Origin: Planctomycetota bacterium
Lineage (GTDB): Bacteria > Planctomycetota > UBA1135 > GCA-002686595
Direction of reading: 5' to 3'
NCBI GenBank assembly: GCA_016795245.1
Contig: JAEUIA010000003.1
Location: 1 to 64,000 of the forward strand
DNA length: 64,000 nucleotides
The position numbers and the translations under genes were made by a program. This document shows positions 1 to 7,818 of this stretch, piece by piece; positions within the stretch are counted from its first letter, which is position 1, and each line of letters opens with the position of its first letter. A model generated the notes under the pieces. It was not told where the DNA came from. It ran no database searches and saw nothing but the letters and a program-made list of their open reading frames with translations.

Positions 1-2
1 GA

Positions 3-283
3 GTACGGAGCCAGAGCCATTCTTCCCCGATTCGTCGGTGTAGGACGGTACGGAGTCAGGCTCCACTCCGCCGTTTTCGCTGTTTCGGTTGCGGTGGCTG
101 GCTGAGTTTGACCGTACGGAGCCAGGCTCCTGTGGTGCAAACTCGCCGGCGTTGGACCGCGCGCAACCGGCAAACCGCGCGCCGGCGAGTTTGCACCACA
201 GGAGCCTGGCTCCGTACGGTCAAACTCAGCCAGCCACCGCAACCGAAACAGCGAAAACGGCGGAGGGGAGCCTGACTCCGTAC
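3..283. repeat. Five copies of a short palindromic motif (GTACGGAGCCAGGCTCC type)
   Basis: The 17-bp motif GTACGGAGCCAGGCTCC occurs at 114-130 and in reverse complement at 201-217. One-base variants lie at 48-64 and 267-283, and a more diverged copy at 3-18. Its core GGAGCC(A/T)GGCTCC is itself palindromic, as in REP-like elements. Copies sit at the outer end and in the middle of each arm of the long inverted repeat, and one lies outside it. Confidence 0.8.
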
Positions 284-285
284 CG
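46..285. repeat. Near-perfect long inverted repeat, 106-bp arms
   Basis: The left arm, 46-151, is the reverse complement of the right arm, 180-285, over 106 bp. The only mismatch I find is base 65 (A, where the partner predicts C). The central loop is 152-179, 28 nt. Transcribed from either strand, this would form an exceptionally long hairpin. Apparent open frames within it are products of the symmetry and carry no protein signature. It could be a MITE-like non-autonomous element, a structured RNA or a protein-binding palindrome; I cannot distinguish these. No transposase lies next to it. Confidence 0.93.
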
Positions 286-366
286 TTGCGGACAATCAGG
301 CCGGCTACGTACGAGCTGCGTAATCGCGAGCACGGGGGAGCGTGCCGAGTTCCTCGTTCACGTGCA

Positions 367-513
367 TCACCCGCCGCCGACCTTCCACAGGATCACGAAC
401 AGCGCGACCCACAAGAGTGCGCCGAGCAGGCGTTGTGGCAGCTCGCGATCGCGGACCCGGAAGGTGGCCGGGGGCAGCTTCTTGAGCTGAACGGGGGTGT
501 CTTGAGTTCTCAT
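367..513 (-). CDS. Small single-span membrane protein, hypothetical
   Basis: A 48-aa frame with an ATG at 513 and a TGA at 367-369. The first 28 residues are polar and rich in charged residues. A hydrophobic stretch, about residues 29-43 (LLGALLWVALFVILW), is followed by KVGGG. AAGG lies about 9 nt upstream of the ATG. The gene is divergent from the zinc-ribbon-like gene at 662. I do not recognise a family. The case for a real gene is the charged-then-hydrophobic pattern with a plausible ribosome site; a chance frame in GC-rich DNA remains possible. Confidence 0.45.
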   Translation of the reverse strand: MRTQDTPVQLKKLPPATFRVRDRELPQRLLGALLWVALFVILWKVGGG

Positions 514-661
514 GCGAGCGACCTTGGGTTCGAACTAGACTTCGGTCCGCGGGGAGTTACGGAGCCGAATGCTGTTGAAGTAAGAACGTGCGTCGGACGT
601 ACAATGTGCGCGCAAAGTTCCGAAAACCAGCTTCAAGCCCGTGGTTTTGTGGGGTGTAGAC

Positions 662-934
662 ATGAGTGCCAAACAGATCGACGTGACCTGTCCGTGTTGT
701 TCTTCGCGGTTGACGGTCGATGTCCTTACAGCTCGTGTCATGAAAACCGAACAGTCCACAACCGCCGGGGCGACGGACAAGTGGGCTTCGGCCCAATCCA
801 AAGTGCTCGGACGCACACAATCGGGAGCGGAAAAGCTCGAAAATGCGCTCGACGAGGAACGCAGCAAGAAGTCGCGACTGGACGACCTGTTCAAGTCGGC
901 CCAGGACAAGCTGCGCCGCGAGGACGACGAGTGA
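662..934 (+). CDS. Small CPCC-motif protein, hypothetical
   Basis: A 90-aa protein. The N-terminus (MSAKQIDVTCPCC) carries a CxCC cluster resembling half of a zinc ribbon. The rest is polar and probably helical or coiled (ENALDEERSKKSRLDDLFKS), ending in acidic residues. I chose the ATG at 662 rather than an in-frame start 21 nt upstream, because the cysteine motif then sits near the N-terminus. The function is unknown; metal binding or a scaffold role is only an inference. It stands alone, 187 bp before the LOG-family gene. Confidence 0.7.
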   Translation: MSAKQIDVTCPCCSSRLTVDVLTARVMKTEQSTTAGATDKWASAQSKVLGRTQSGAEKLENALDEERSKKSRLDDLFKSAQDKLRREDDE

Positions 935-1120
935 GGTTCGAAACGCGCGCCGATCGGCCCTATCGGCGCAGAGCGGCAGGAACTCGCAGTGCGCCGGAGT
1001 TCTTGACCGCAGTCGGAGCTCAGAACACTAGGATCTGCGCCCCACGAGCCGGGTGAAGCAAGCGCGCGCGCCAGCCGAACAGCACCCGTCCACGATCCTC
1101 ACGCGAGAAGCAGCCACCCC

Positions 1121-1951
1121 ATGACCGAGAGCCGATACCGCGCCGTCAAGGCGTACAAGAACGAGAGTTTCCTGGCGAGCCCCGAGGCGCGGATCATGCG
1201 CATCATGGCGGAGTACTTGGAGCCGCAGACGCGCTTCGAGGAGTTGCGGGTCAAGGACACGATCGTGTTCTTCGGTTCGGCGCGCATCCCGTCGCGCGAG
1301 GTCGCGGTCCGCGAACTCGAGGCCGCCCAGCAGGCCGGCGGCGACCTCACGCGCGCCGAGATGCGCGTGAAGATGTCGCGCTACTACGAGGACACGCGCG
1401 AACTGGCGCGGCGGCTGACACAGTGGTCCAAAGGCCTCGCGGGGACGGATCGACGCTTCGTCGTGTGCTCAGGCGGCGGCCCGGGGATCATGGAGGCCGC
1501 CAACCGCGGCGCGTCCGAGGCCAAGGGCGAGAACATCGGCCTCAACATCTCGCTGCCCTTCGAGCAGCAGGACAACCCCTACATCACTCGGCGGCTGGCG
1601 TTCGAGTTCCACTACTTCTTCATGCGGAAGTTCTGGTTCAGCTACCTCGCCAAGGCGATGGTCGTGATGCCCGGAGGCTTCGGCACCTTCGACGAGTTCA
1701 TGGAAGTCGTGACGCTCGTCCAGACGCTCAAGATCAAGAAGCACATGCCGATCGTCCTGTTCGGCACCGAGTACTGGGACGAGATCCTGAACTTCGAGCC
1801 GATGGTGAAGTACGGGACGATCTCGCCTGAAGACGTGAACCTGTTCTTCCGCACAGATTCGGTCGACGATGCGTACAACTACCTCGTCGAGGACCTGACC
1901 CAGCATGCGCTGAAGAAGCCGACCACCGGCTTTCTGGCCGACCAAAAGTAG
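1121..1951 (+). CDS. LOG-family (TIGR00730-like) protein
   Basis: A 276-aa Rossmann-fold protein of the LOG family, sometimes mis-annotated as lysine decarboxylase. CSGGGPGIMEAANRG (roughly residues 117-131) and PGGFGTFDEF (about 184-193) match the nucleotide-binding and PGGxGTxxE catalytic motifs. Family members release free cytokinin-type bases from nucleoside 5'-monophosphates or cleave other nucleotides. The N-terminal 100 or so residues are an extension over the shortest LOG proteins, which fits the larger bacterial subgroup. The protein is probably cytosolic. The true substrate cannot be read from sequence. Confidence 0.88.
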   Translation: MTESRYRAVKAYKNESFLASPEARIMRIMAEYLEPQTRFEELRVKDTIVFFGSARIPSREVAVRELEAAQQAGGDLTRAEMRVKMSRYYEDTRELARRLTQWSKGLAGTDRRFVVCSGGGPGIMEAANRGASEAKGENIGLNISLPFEQQDNPYITRRLAFEFHYFFMRKFWFSYLAKAMVVMPGGFGTFDEFMEVVTLVQTLKIKKHMPIVLFGTEYWDEILNFEPMVKYGTISPEDVNLFFRTDSVDDAYNYLVEDLTQHALKKPTTGFLADQK

Positions 1952-1957
1952 CCGCGC

Positions 1958-2401
1958 TCAATCGTCGACGCTGGTGTGGTCGTGCACGATGCGCCAGCCG
2001 GCTTGCGTGCGGCGCAGGATCAGGCTGAACAGTCCGCCGACGTCCTGTTGGTTCTCGAAGTCGAGGTCCCAGCGGCCGCGCACGAGTGCCACGTCCTCCG
2101 TCAGGGTCAGGACTTCGAGATCGGCGAACGTGAGCCGTCCCATCTCCTTGCCGTCCGACTTGTAGCGCTGCGAGTAACGCGCCAGCACCGGGTCGTAACC
2201 GCGCGTGACCGAGCCGCCCGAGAAGAACGTCAGTTCGGGCGAGCGCAGGTAGCCCTCCGACATGTAGCCCTCGACGTCGCCGCGGTTCCAGGCTGCCTCT
2301 TGCGCGCGGACGACACCCTCGATCGTGCGCGCGTCTTCGACGTGAGAGATCGTGCGGCATGAGGCGCACACGGCCAGCAATAGGAGCGGGATGAGCTTCA
2401 T
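1958..2401 (-). CDS. NTF2-like (SnoaL/DUF4440-type) exported protein
   Basis: A 147-aa protein starting at the ATG at 2401, which places a hydrophobic signal (LIPLLLLAVCASC) at the N-terminus. The cysteines at the end of the signal suggest a lipoprotein, although the lipobox is not ideal. The mature part has the NTF2-like pattern: an N-terminal helix (VVRAQEAAWNRGDVEGYM), then strands ending in GGLFSLILRRTQAGWRIVHDH. Such cone-shaped folds serve as enzymes or binding domains; no catalytic residue set is clear. It is convergent with the LOG gene and divergent from the hydrolase at 2493. Confidence 0.8.
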   Translation of the reverse strand: MKLIPLLLLAVCASCRTISHVEDARTIEGVVRAQEAAWNRGDVEGYMSEGYLRSPELTFFSGGSVTRGYDPVLARYSQRYKSDGKEMGRLTFADLEVLTLTEDVALVRGRWDLDFENQQDVGGLFSLILRRTQAGWRIVHDHTSVDD

Positions 2402-2492
2402 TCGCGGAATCGTCGAGCAGAGAGCAGGCTGCGTCAACGCTTGGACATGAATGCGTCGGAGGTGGATACTGCGCCCCCCACGAGGACCGCTC

Positions 2493-3746
2493 ATGCTGAC
2501 AGCACTTCTCATCGCAGGCTTCGCTCTCGCGACGGATCAGGCGGTCCAGAGGCCGACTGTGAAAGAGACCGTCGCGACGCTCGAGGCGCTGTTCGAGGCC
2601 GACAGATTCGGCGCGGATCTCTCGGGATTCGACGCGCGCCTCGCTGAGCTCGAAGCGGTCGAGATCGCGACACCCGCCGAGCAGAAGGACTGGACGCAGC
2701 GCCTCGCGAAAATCGCGGGCAAGGAACGCAAGCTCGAAAAAAAGCGCGGCACCTACCACTGGTTCGAAGCCGAGAAGCGCGGGCTGTTCATCGTCGGCGG
2801 TGAGACGTCGCGGCCGAAGGGCCTCTTGATCGCGTTCCACGGCGGAGGTGCGGGCTCGGGCGACGCGACGACGGCGCAGTCAGCGTTCAGCTCCGCCGCA
2901 TCCAAGCTCGATTGGCTGATGATCTGTCCCGAAGTGCTCGAGAAGACGGCGCGTGGGTGGACCGATTCAGGTACGGAGGAGTTCGTCGTGCAACTGGTCG
3001 AGGCGGCGATGCGCACGTGGAAGATCGACTTCGATCGCGTGTACTTCTCCGGGCATTCGATGGGCGGCTACGGGACGTGGACGCTAGGCGCGCATCACGC
3101 CGATCGCGTCGCCGCGCTCGCGCCGTCGGCCGGCGCCCCGACGCCGCTGACGGGCCCGACGGGGATCGACGACATCGTGCCCGGTGTCGTTCCGAACTTG
3201 CGCAACGTCAAGATCGCCATCTACCAAAGCGACGACGATCCGCGCGTGCCGCCGATCGCCAATCGCGTCGCCGCGCAGAAGCTCGACGAGGCGCAGAAGC
3301 GTTGGGGCGGCTTCGAGCATGAGTACTGGGAAGTGCCCAACCGTCAACACGAGCTTCCGCCCGGCGGGATGGAGGCTTTGCTCGAGAAGATCAAGTCCGC
3401 GAAGCGCGATGCGCGGCCGACGCGGATCGTGTGGCAGCCGAGCCTCGCTTGGAAACGGCAATTCTACTGGCTCTGGTGGAGCAAACCCGTCGCGGGGACG
3501 ACGCTCGTCGCCGATGTCGACCGGAAGACCAACGTGATCGTGATCACTGCCGGAGCAGATCCAAAGGGCCTCGAAGTCCTGCTCGACGAGCGACTCGTCG
3601 ACATGCAGCGCGAAGTCGTCGTCAAGCTCGGCCAGAGAGAGGTCTACCGCGGGATTCCGCGCGCGGATCTGGGGACGCTGGCCAAGACCTCGCTCAGCGG
3701 AGATCCGGACTTGACGTTCGCAGTGCGTGTGAAAGTGTCGCCGTGA
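2493..3746 (+). CDS. Exported alpha/beta-hydrolase, esterase-like
   Basis: A 417-aa protein. The ATG at 2493 is preceded by GAGGA about 8 nt upstream and gives a short signal peptide (MLTALLIAGFALA). FHGGG (the oxyanion region) and GHSMGGYG with nucleophile Ser189 identify a serine hydrolase of the PHB-depolymerase/carboxylesterase type. The later RQHELPPGGMEALL should hold the catalytic His. About 100 C-terminal residues form an additional beta-rich domain (KTNVIVITAGADPKGLEVLL). It probably acts in the periplasm or outside the cell. The substrate is unknown. Confidence 0.85.
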   Translation: MLTALLIAGFALATDQAVQRPTVKETVATLEALFEADRFGADLSGFDARLAELEAVEIATPAEQKDWTQRLAKIAGKERKLEKKRGTYHWFEAEKRGLFIVGGETSRPKGLLIAFHGGGAGSGDATTAQSAFSSAASKLDWLMICPEVLEKTARGWTDSGTEEFVVQLVEAAMRTWKIDFDRVYFSGHSMGGYGTWTLGAHHADRVAALAPSAGAPTPLTGPTGIDDIVPGVVPNLRNVKIAIYQSDDDPRVPPIANRVAAQKLDEAQKRWGGFEHEYWEVPNRQHELPPGGMEALLEKIKSAKRDARPTRIVWQPSLAWKRQFYWLWWSKPVAGTTLVADVDRKTNVIVITAGADPKGLEVLLDERLVDMQREVVVKLGQREVYRGIPRADLGTLAKTSLSGDPDLTFAVRVKVSP

Positions 3747-3756
3747 CGGGCGCGCT

Positions 3757-4251
3757 TCAGTCCGTCGAGCCGACGTAGCCCAGGCTCTTCAGTCTGGCGG
3801 ACGCCTTGGTGTCGCCCGCCTTGCGCGACGCGGTCGCGACGCTCTCGCCCAGCTCCTTCAGCTTCTGCGAGTCGGGGAACATGGCCTGCGCCGACTCCAT
3901 GAGGTCGGCGGCGAGCAAGAATTCCTTCTTGACCACGAACTCGCTGACGACGAGATGCACGTCGCCGACGGCGATCTTGTCCTTGTTCGCGGCCGCGAGT
4001 TTCAGGAAGGCCGCCTTGCCCTCGGCCGGCTCCAGCCGCGCGAGCGCCTGGCAGCGCCCGACCGAAGCGCGCATGTACTGCGGATTCGACGGGTCCATGT
4101 GGGCCAGCGCGTTCTCGAACTCGGCCTTCGCCGTCATCCACTCGCCCTTGCCGACGGCTGCGCTGCCGCGGTTGGTCAATTCGATCGGGTCGGTTTCCCC
4201 GCAGGCCGTGAGCAACAAGGGAAGAGCGAGGAGGAAGTGGATCGTGCGCAT
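3757..4251 (-). CDS. Lipoprotein with TPR-like helices and LKSLGYVG tail
   Basis: A 164-aa protein. The signal MRTIHFLLALPLLLTAC ends in a good lipobox (LTAC), so lipidation at Cys17 is likely. The mature part is helical and TPR-like (GSAAVGKGEWMTAKAEFENA), suggesting protein-protein contact. It ends in LKSLGYVGSTD, a tail that resembles the end of the catalytic region in many sulfatase-type proteins. It is divergent from the alkaline-phosphatase-fold gene at 4412, with a 160-bp shared promoter region. No enzyme motif is seen. Confidence 0.8.
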   Translation of the reverse strand: MRTIHFLLALPLLLTACGETDPIELTNRGSAAVGKGEWMTAKAEFENALAHMDPSNPQYMRASVGRCQALARLEPAEGKAAFLKLAAANKDKIAVGDVHLVVSEFVVKKEFLLAADLMESAQAMFPDSQKLKELGESVATASRKAGDTKASARLKSLGYVGSTD

Positions 4252-4411
4252 GATTGTCTGGTCTCGTCGGAACGCGTGATCCTCGAAGTGTAGCGCAAGA
4301 GACGCGTCGTGTGCCGTTCCGCTACCCCGCTGCGTGAAAAGCGGTTACCTTCTGCGCCCGGCGCGCCCGAAGCGCCGCCCGCTTCATGAACGCCGAACCC
4401 GAAAAAGCGCG

Positions 4412-5359
4412 ATGGGCCTCTTCGATTTCCTGAAAAAGCCCGCACCGCCGACGACCTCCAATCGACCGCTCGCGCGCCCGTTCGGCGTCACGCCGCGGCC
4501 TGATCCGCGCGCCGAAAACAACTTCATCGTCATCACGCTCGACTCGTGTCGCTTCGACACGTTCATGCAGGCTGAGCCGCGCACGATCTTGAAGCTCGGG
4601 AAGCCGGAGAAGCGTTGGAGCTACGCCAGTTGGACGGGGCCTTCGCACTACAACCTCTTGACCGGGCTCCTGCCGCACACGAACCCGCCCAACGTGTACG
4701 CGTCCGAGTACTACAAGCAGGACTTCTACAACTACAACAAGCGCCTCGGCGCGAAGGACGTCGAGTTCGCCAAGATGGTGCCCGGCCTGTGGTTGCCGGG
4801 GTTCTTGCGCAATTCGCTCGGTTACACGACGCACGCGCGCGTCAGCCTGCCCGTCCTGAATCCGAAGACCGGCGTCAACCGTGACTTCGACAGTTTTCAG
4901 CTCATGGACAAGCACAACGACATGCGCGCGATGTTGCCGACGCTGAAATTCGATTCGGCGCGCCCGTCGTTCTACTTGTTGAACGTCGGTGAGACGCACT
5001 ATCCGTACGCGCGTCCCGACGAAGACACGTCGACTCTGCCGCGCATCAGCGGCGTGAACGGAGTCTTCAAATCGCTCGACGGCCAGATCGACGAACAGGG
5101 CAACCTGATCGCGACCAAGGATGCGCCGCTGTTCTTCGACCAACAGAAGCTCGACGAACTGAAGGAGCGACAGGTCGACACCGTGCGCTACCTCGACGGC
5201 GTGTTCGCCGAGCTGTGGGACCTGGTCCCGAAGAACACGCACGTCGTCGTGACTTCGGACCACGGGGAACTGTTCGGCGAGGCCGGATATTTCGGCCACG
5301 GGCCGATCATGCACGAAAAGTGCTTCGAGGTGCCCTTCCTCGAAGGCAAGATTCGCTGA
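4412..5359 (+). CDS. Alkaline-phosphatase-superfamily (sulfatase-like) protein
   Basis: A 315-aa protein starting at [25 protein letters not shown] supplies the first metal-binding Asp. [13 protein letters not shown] occupies the nucleophile position, and [12 protein letters not shown] is the second metal site. The formylglycine motif CxPxR is absent, so it is not a classical type I sulfatase and more resembles phosphoethanolamine/phosphoglycerol transferases or phosphodiesterases. There is no signal peptide or membrane span, so it is predicted cytosolic, which is unusual for the superfamily. It is short and ends right after the C-terminal His region. It lies 5 bp upstream of cysC, evidently co-transcribed. 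Confidence 0.8.
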   Translation: MGLFDFLKKPAPPTTSNRPLARPFGVTPRPDPRAENNFIVITLDSCRFDTFMQAEPRTILKLGKPEKRWSYASWTGPSHYNLLTGLLPHTNPPNVYASEYYKQDFYNYNKRLGAKDVEFAKMVPGLWLPGFLRNSLGYTTHARVSLPVLNPKTGVNRDFDSFQLMDKHNDMRAMLPTLKFDSARPSFYLLNVGETHYPYARPDEDTSTLPRISGVNGVFKSLDGQIDEQGNLIATKDAPLFFDQQKLDELKERQVDTVRYLDGVFAELWDLVPKNTHVVVTSDHGELFGEAGYFGHGPIMHEKCFEVPFLEGKIR

Positions 5360-5364
5360 GCATC

Positions 5365-5901
5365 ATGAGTTCACAAGGGTTCGTTCTGTGGTTCACGGGG
5401 CTGTCCGGGTCCGGCAAGAGCACGCTCGCATCGCGCGTGGCGGAAGCGCTGCGCACGAAGGGCGTTCCGGTCGAGATCCTCGACGGCGATGAAGTGCGCG
5501 AGAACCTGTCGAAAGGCCTGGGTTTTTCGCGCGAAGACCGCGACACGAACGTGCGCCGCATCGGCTTCGTCGCGAACTTGCTGGCGAAGCACGGCGTATG
5601 CGTGATCACCGCCGCGATCTCGCCCTACCGCGCGATCCGTGACGAAGTCCGTCGCCAGGCCAAGGCGCCGTTCATCGAGGTGTACGCCGACGCACCGCTG
5701 GCCGTCGTCGAAGCGCGCGACACCAAAGGTCTCTACAAGCAGGCGCGCGCTCGGCTCATCCCCAACATGACCGGCATCGACGATCCGTACGAAGCGCCGT
5801 TGAACCCCGAGATCGTCGCGCACACGGGCGCCGAAAGCGTCGAAGTGTCGACCGCGCGCATCCTCGAGCACCTGCAGGTCGCCGGGCTCGTCCGGCCCTG
5901 A
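5365..5901 (+). CDS. cysC: Adenylylsulfate kinase
   Basis: A 178-aa APS kinase that phosphorylates adenosine 5'-phosphosulfate to PAPS. The P-loop GLSGSGKST is at residues 12-20. [20 protein letters not shown] and NVRRIGFVA match the APS-binding region, and [11 protein letters not shown] is the lid. Length is normal for the stand-alone enzyme. It follows the alkaline-phosphatase-fold gene by 5 bp, so the two are probably one transcript. No sulfurylase subunit (cysN/cysD) is in the window, so PAPS supply must depend on genes elsewhere. The partner PAP phosphatase cysQ is at 13617. Confidence 0.95.
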   Translation: MSSQGFVLWFTGLSGSGKSTLASRVAEALRTKGVPVEILDGDEVRENLSKGLGFSREDRDTNVRRIGFVANLLAKHGVCVITAAISPYRAIRDEVRRQAKAPFIEVYADAPLAVVEARDTKGLYKQARARLIPNMTGIDDPYEAPLNPEIVAHTGAESVEVSTARILEHLQVAGLVRP

Positions 5902-5913
5902 GCGTCCGGCGCG

Positions 5914-7056
5914 TCAGCTCTGCTGTTTGAGTTCGGGGAAGCGCCCGGTGCGACGCCACGCAGCCTGCACCGCGCGCAGGTCGGGTTCGAACGGTGTGCC
6001 GCTGAAACGCGCCGCCGCTTCTTCGAAGTTCGACAGCGCCGAGTCGGAGGACTTTTTGGCACTCACGCGTGCTTCTTCGACGATGCGCGCCGCCGCCGCC
6101 GCCATGCGCGCCAGTCCGTTGCGGCCCGCGGCAGCGAAGTTGGGCAGATCCTCGTGCGCGGCCAACTCCGTGAGCGCGGGTGAAGCAGCGGTCCAGCGCT
6201 CCTTCGACTCCGCGTCGCGCGCGAGCAGGAACAGCGCGGTCAACCGCCGGACGACGCCCCAATCCGGGTCCTTGGCGCCGGCGAGTGCGCGATCCAATTC
6301 GTCGCGCATGTCGACGTCGGCGAAAGTCCCCGGGAACGTGCGCAAGATCGTGCCGCGCTCGTCCTGCATCTCGAGCAGCGGATAGCGGCGCGACCAGAGC
6401 TCTTGCATCTCGGATTCTTCCAGCGCGAGCAGATCGATCTTCAGCGGCACCGATTTCTCGACCAGTGCGAGGATCGCGGGATCCTGGAATTGGTCGCGCT
6501 GAAAGCCGCGGCAGATCGGGCATTGTTCGACGTACCCGTAGACAAAGATCGGTCGCGCGACGGCTGCGCTCACGGCTTGCGCGGCGGCGGGAGAATCCAG
6601 CCACTGGATGCCGCCGTCGCGCACGGGCGACCAATCCGCGAGCAACGCAGGCAGCGCGGGGGCTTCGTCCGCGCGTGGATCGGAGGCGTTCAGTGGAACC
6701 GATCGCAGCTCGACGACGGGTGGCCCGGCGTGTGTGCCCAAGCGCTCCCAGGCCAGCCACGCGGCGAGAGCCAGGAACACGCACGCCGCCGCGGCCGCGA
6801 CGCGACGCCGATGCAGCGGTCGGAGGTCGAGTTCGGTGCGCGCCACGATCTGGTCGAAGGTCGTCTTGCTCGGGTGTGCGAAAGCAGCGCCGATCTCCGT
6901 CGCCTTCCACACGGCCTGGAAATCGGCCGCGAGCCGCGCCTTCTCCGGGTCGAGCGCCAATTCATGCTCGAAACGCGCGCGTTCGTCCTCCGAGAGCGTA
7001 CCCGCGCTCCACGCGCGCAAGTCGTCGAAGACCGTCCTCTCGTCGGGCGCCTTCAC
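5914..7056 (-). CDS. Membrane anti-sigma-like protein with thioredoxin-like domain
   Basis: A 380-aa protein with a GTG start at 7056 that overlaps the sigma-factor stop (GTGA), indicating translational coupling. Residues 1-80 are a cytosolic helical domain (SAGTLSEDERARFEHELA) of the type seen in anti-sigma factors. A membrane span lies about 86-103. The outer part contains FVYGYVEQCPICRGFQ with a CxxC at Cys179/Cys182, and a thioredoxin-like fold is likely. The C-terminal helices may be TPR-like. The classical HxxxCxxC zinc motif of ZAS anti-sigma factors is absent. A redox-responsive control of the sigma factor is an inference. Confidence 0.75.
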   Translation of the reverse strand: MKAPDERTVFDDLRAWSAGTLSEDERARFEHELALDPEKARLAADFQAVWKATEIGAAFAHPSKTTFDQIVARTELDLRPLHRRRVAAAAACVFLALAAWLAWERLGTHAGPPVVELRSVPLNASDPRADEAPALPALLADWSPVRDGGIQWLDSPAAAQAVSAAVARPIFVYGYVEQCPICRGFQRDQFQDPAILALVEKSVPLKIDLLALEESEMQELWSRRYPLLEMQDERGTILRTFPGTFADVDMRDELDRALAGAKDPDWGVVRRLTALFLLARDAESKERWTAASPALTELAAHEDLPNFAAAGRNGLARMAAAAARIVEEARVSAKKSSDSALSNFEEAAARFSGTPFEPDLRAVQAAWRRTGRFPELKQQS

Positions 7057-7568
7057 TCGAGCGCTTCCTCCGGAGCATGCGGTTTCAGTCGCTCGTTCAA
7101 GATCGCCAGCGCGCGCGCCAGCCGCGACTCGACCGTCTTCTTCGGCGCGCCTGTGATCTCCGCGATCTGCGCACAGGAGTGCCCCTCGAACCTGAACAGG
7201 ATGAAGGCCTCGCGCGGGCCCTCCGGCAGTTCATCGACGGCCGCCCGCACGCGCGCGACGAGCACCGCGCGCGCCTCGCGCTCGTCCATATCGGCGACGG
7301 GCGTGCACGACGGCTCTTCGTAGGAGCGCGGCGCAAGCGCATCACGGCGTGTCTGTTTCTGGCGTGCGTTCAAGAAGAGATGAAAAGCGGTGCGGCGTAT
7401 GTACCCGGCGGCGCTTCCGCGTCCCTCGTACTGATCGCGCTTCCGCCACACGGCAAGAAACGTCTCCTGCAGGAGGTCCTCGGCATCGCTCGCATTGCCC
7501 GTGAGATGGCACAAAAAGCGCATCAGGCGGTCCCGCTCCGCTTCGAACAAAGCGCGGAACTCCTGCAT
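7053..7568 (-). CDS. ECF RNA polymerase sigma factor
   Basis: A 171-aa sigma-70-family protein. Region 2 contains NASDAEDLLQETFLAVW, and region 4 contains LPEGPREAFILFRFEGHSC followed by the helix-turn-helix GAPKKTVESRLARALA. The ATG at 7568 gives normal ECF length; the frame stays open to 7820 but the extension lacks sigma features and enters the divergent gene at 7819. It recruits RNA polymerase to its own regulon, probably including its own promoter in the 7569-7818 gap. It is followed by its probable regulator with a 4-nt overlap. Confidence 0.92.
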   Translation of the reverse strand: MQEFRALFEAERDRLMRFLCHLTGNASDAEDLLQETFLAVWRKRDQYEGRGSAAGYIRRTAFHLFLNARQKQTRRDALAPRSYEEPSCTPVADMDEREARAVLVARVRAAVDELPEGPREAFILFRFEGHSCAQIAEITGAPKKTVESRLARALAILNERLKPHAPEEALE

Positions 7569-7818
7569 CCCAAGATCGGTCACGCGGGGTGTGCGGCCCG
7601 CGCCTGCTTGGGCGCGGCCTCTCTCCTGGACAGTGCCTACCCCGCGCGCACCGCAAGAGAACCGCGAATTAGGGGCCGAAATCGCAGCACCGACGCGAGC
7701 GCGCTCAGGGCTCGCAGCGGCCTGGACGATAGAATCCCTGCCCAGAAGTGCTGGGGAGGGGATTCCAGGTGCCGCGGAGCGCGCGCTCGTCCTAGGTTTG
7801 TCCTCCAGCGCGAGCCCC

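Noticed and set aside
56-490. Frames inside and across the long inverted repeat
   Set aside because: They arise from the repeat and have no signature.
1734-2840. 368-codon minus-strand frame across the LOG, NTF2 and hydrolase genes
   Set aside because: It spans three genes on both strands and is Arg-rich without motifs.
4412-5359. Classical formylglycine sulfatase
   Set aside because: The CxPxR motif is absent and there is no signal peptide, so the protein is called only alkaline-phosphatase-fold.
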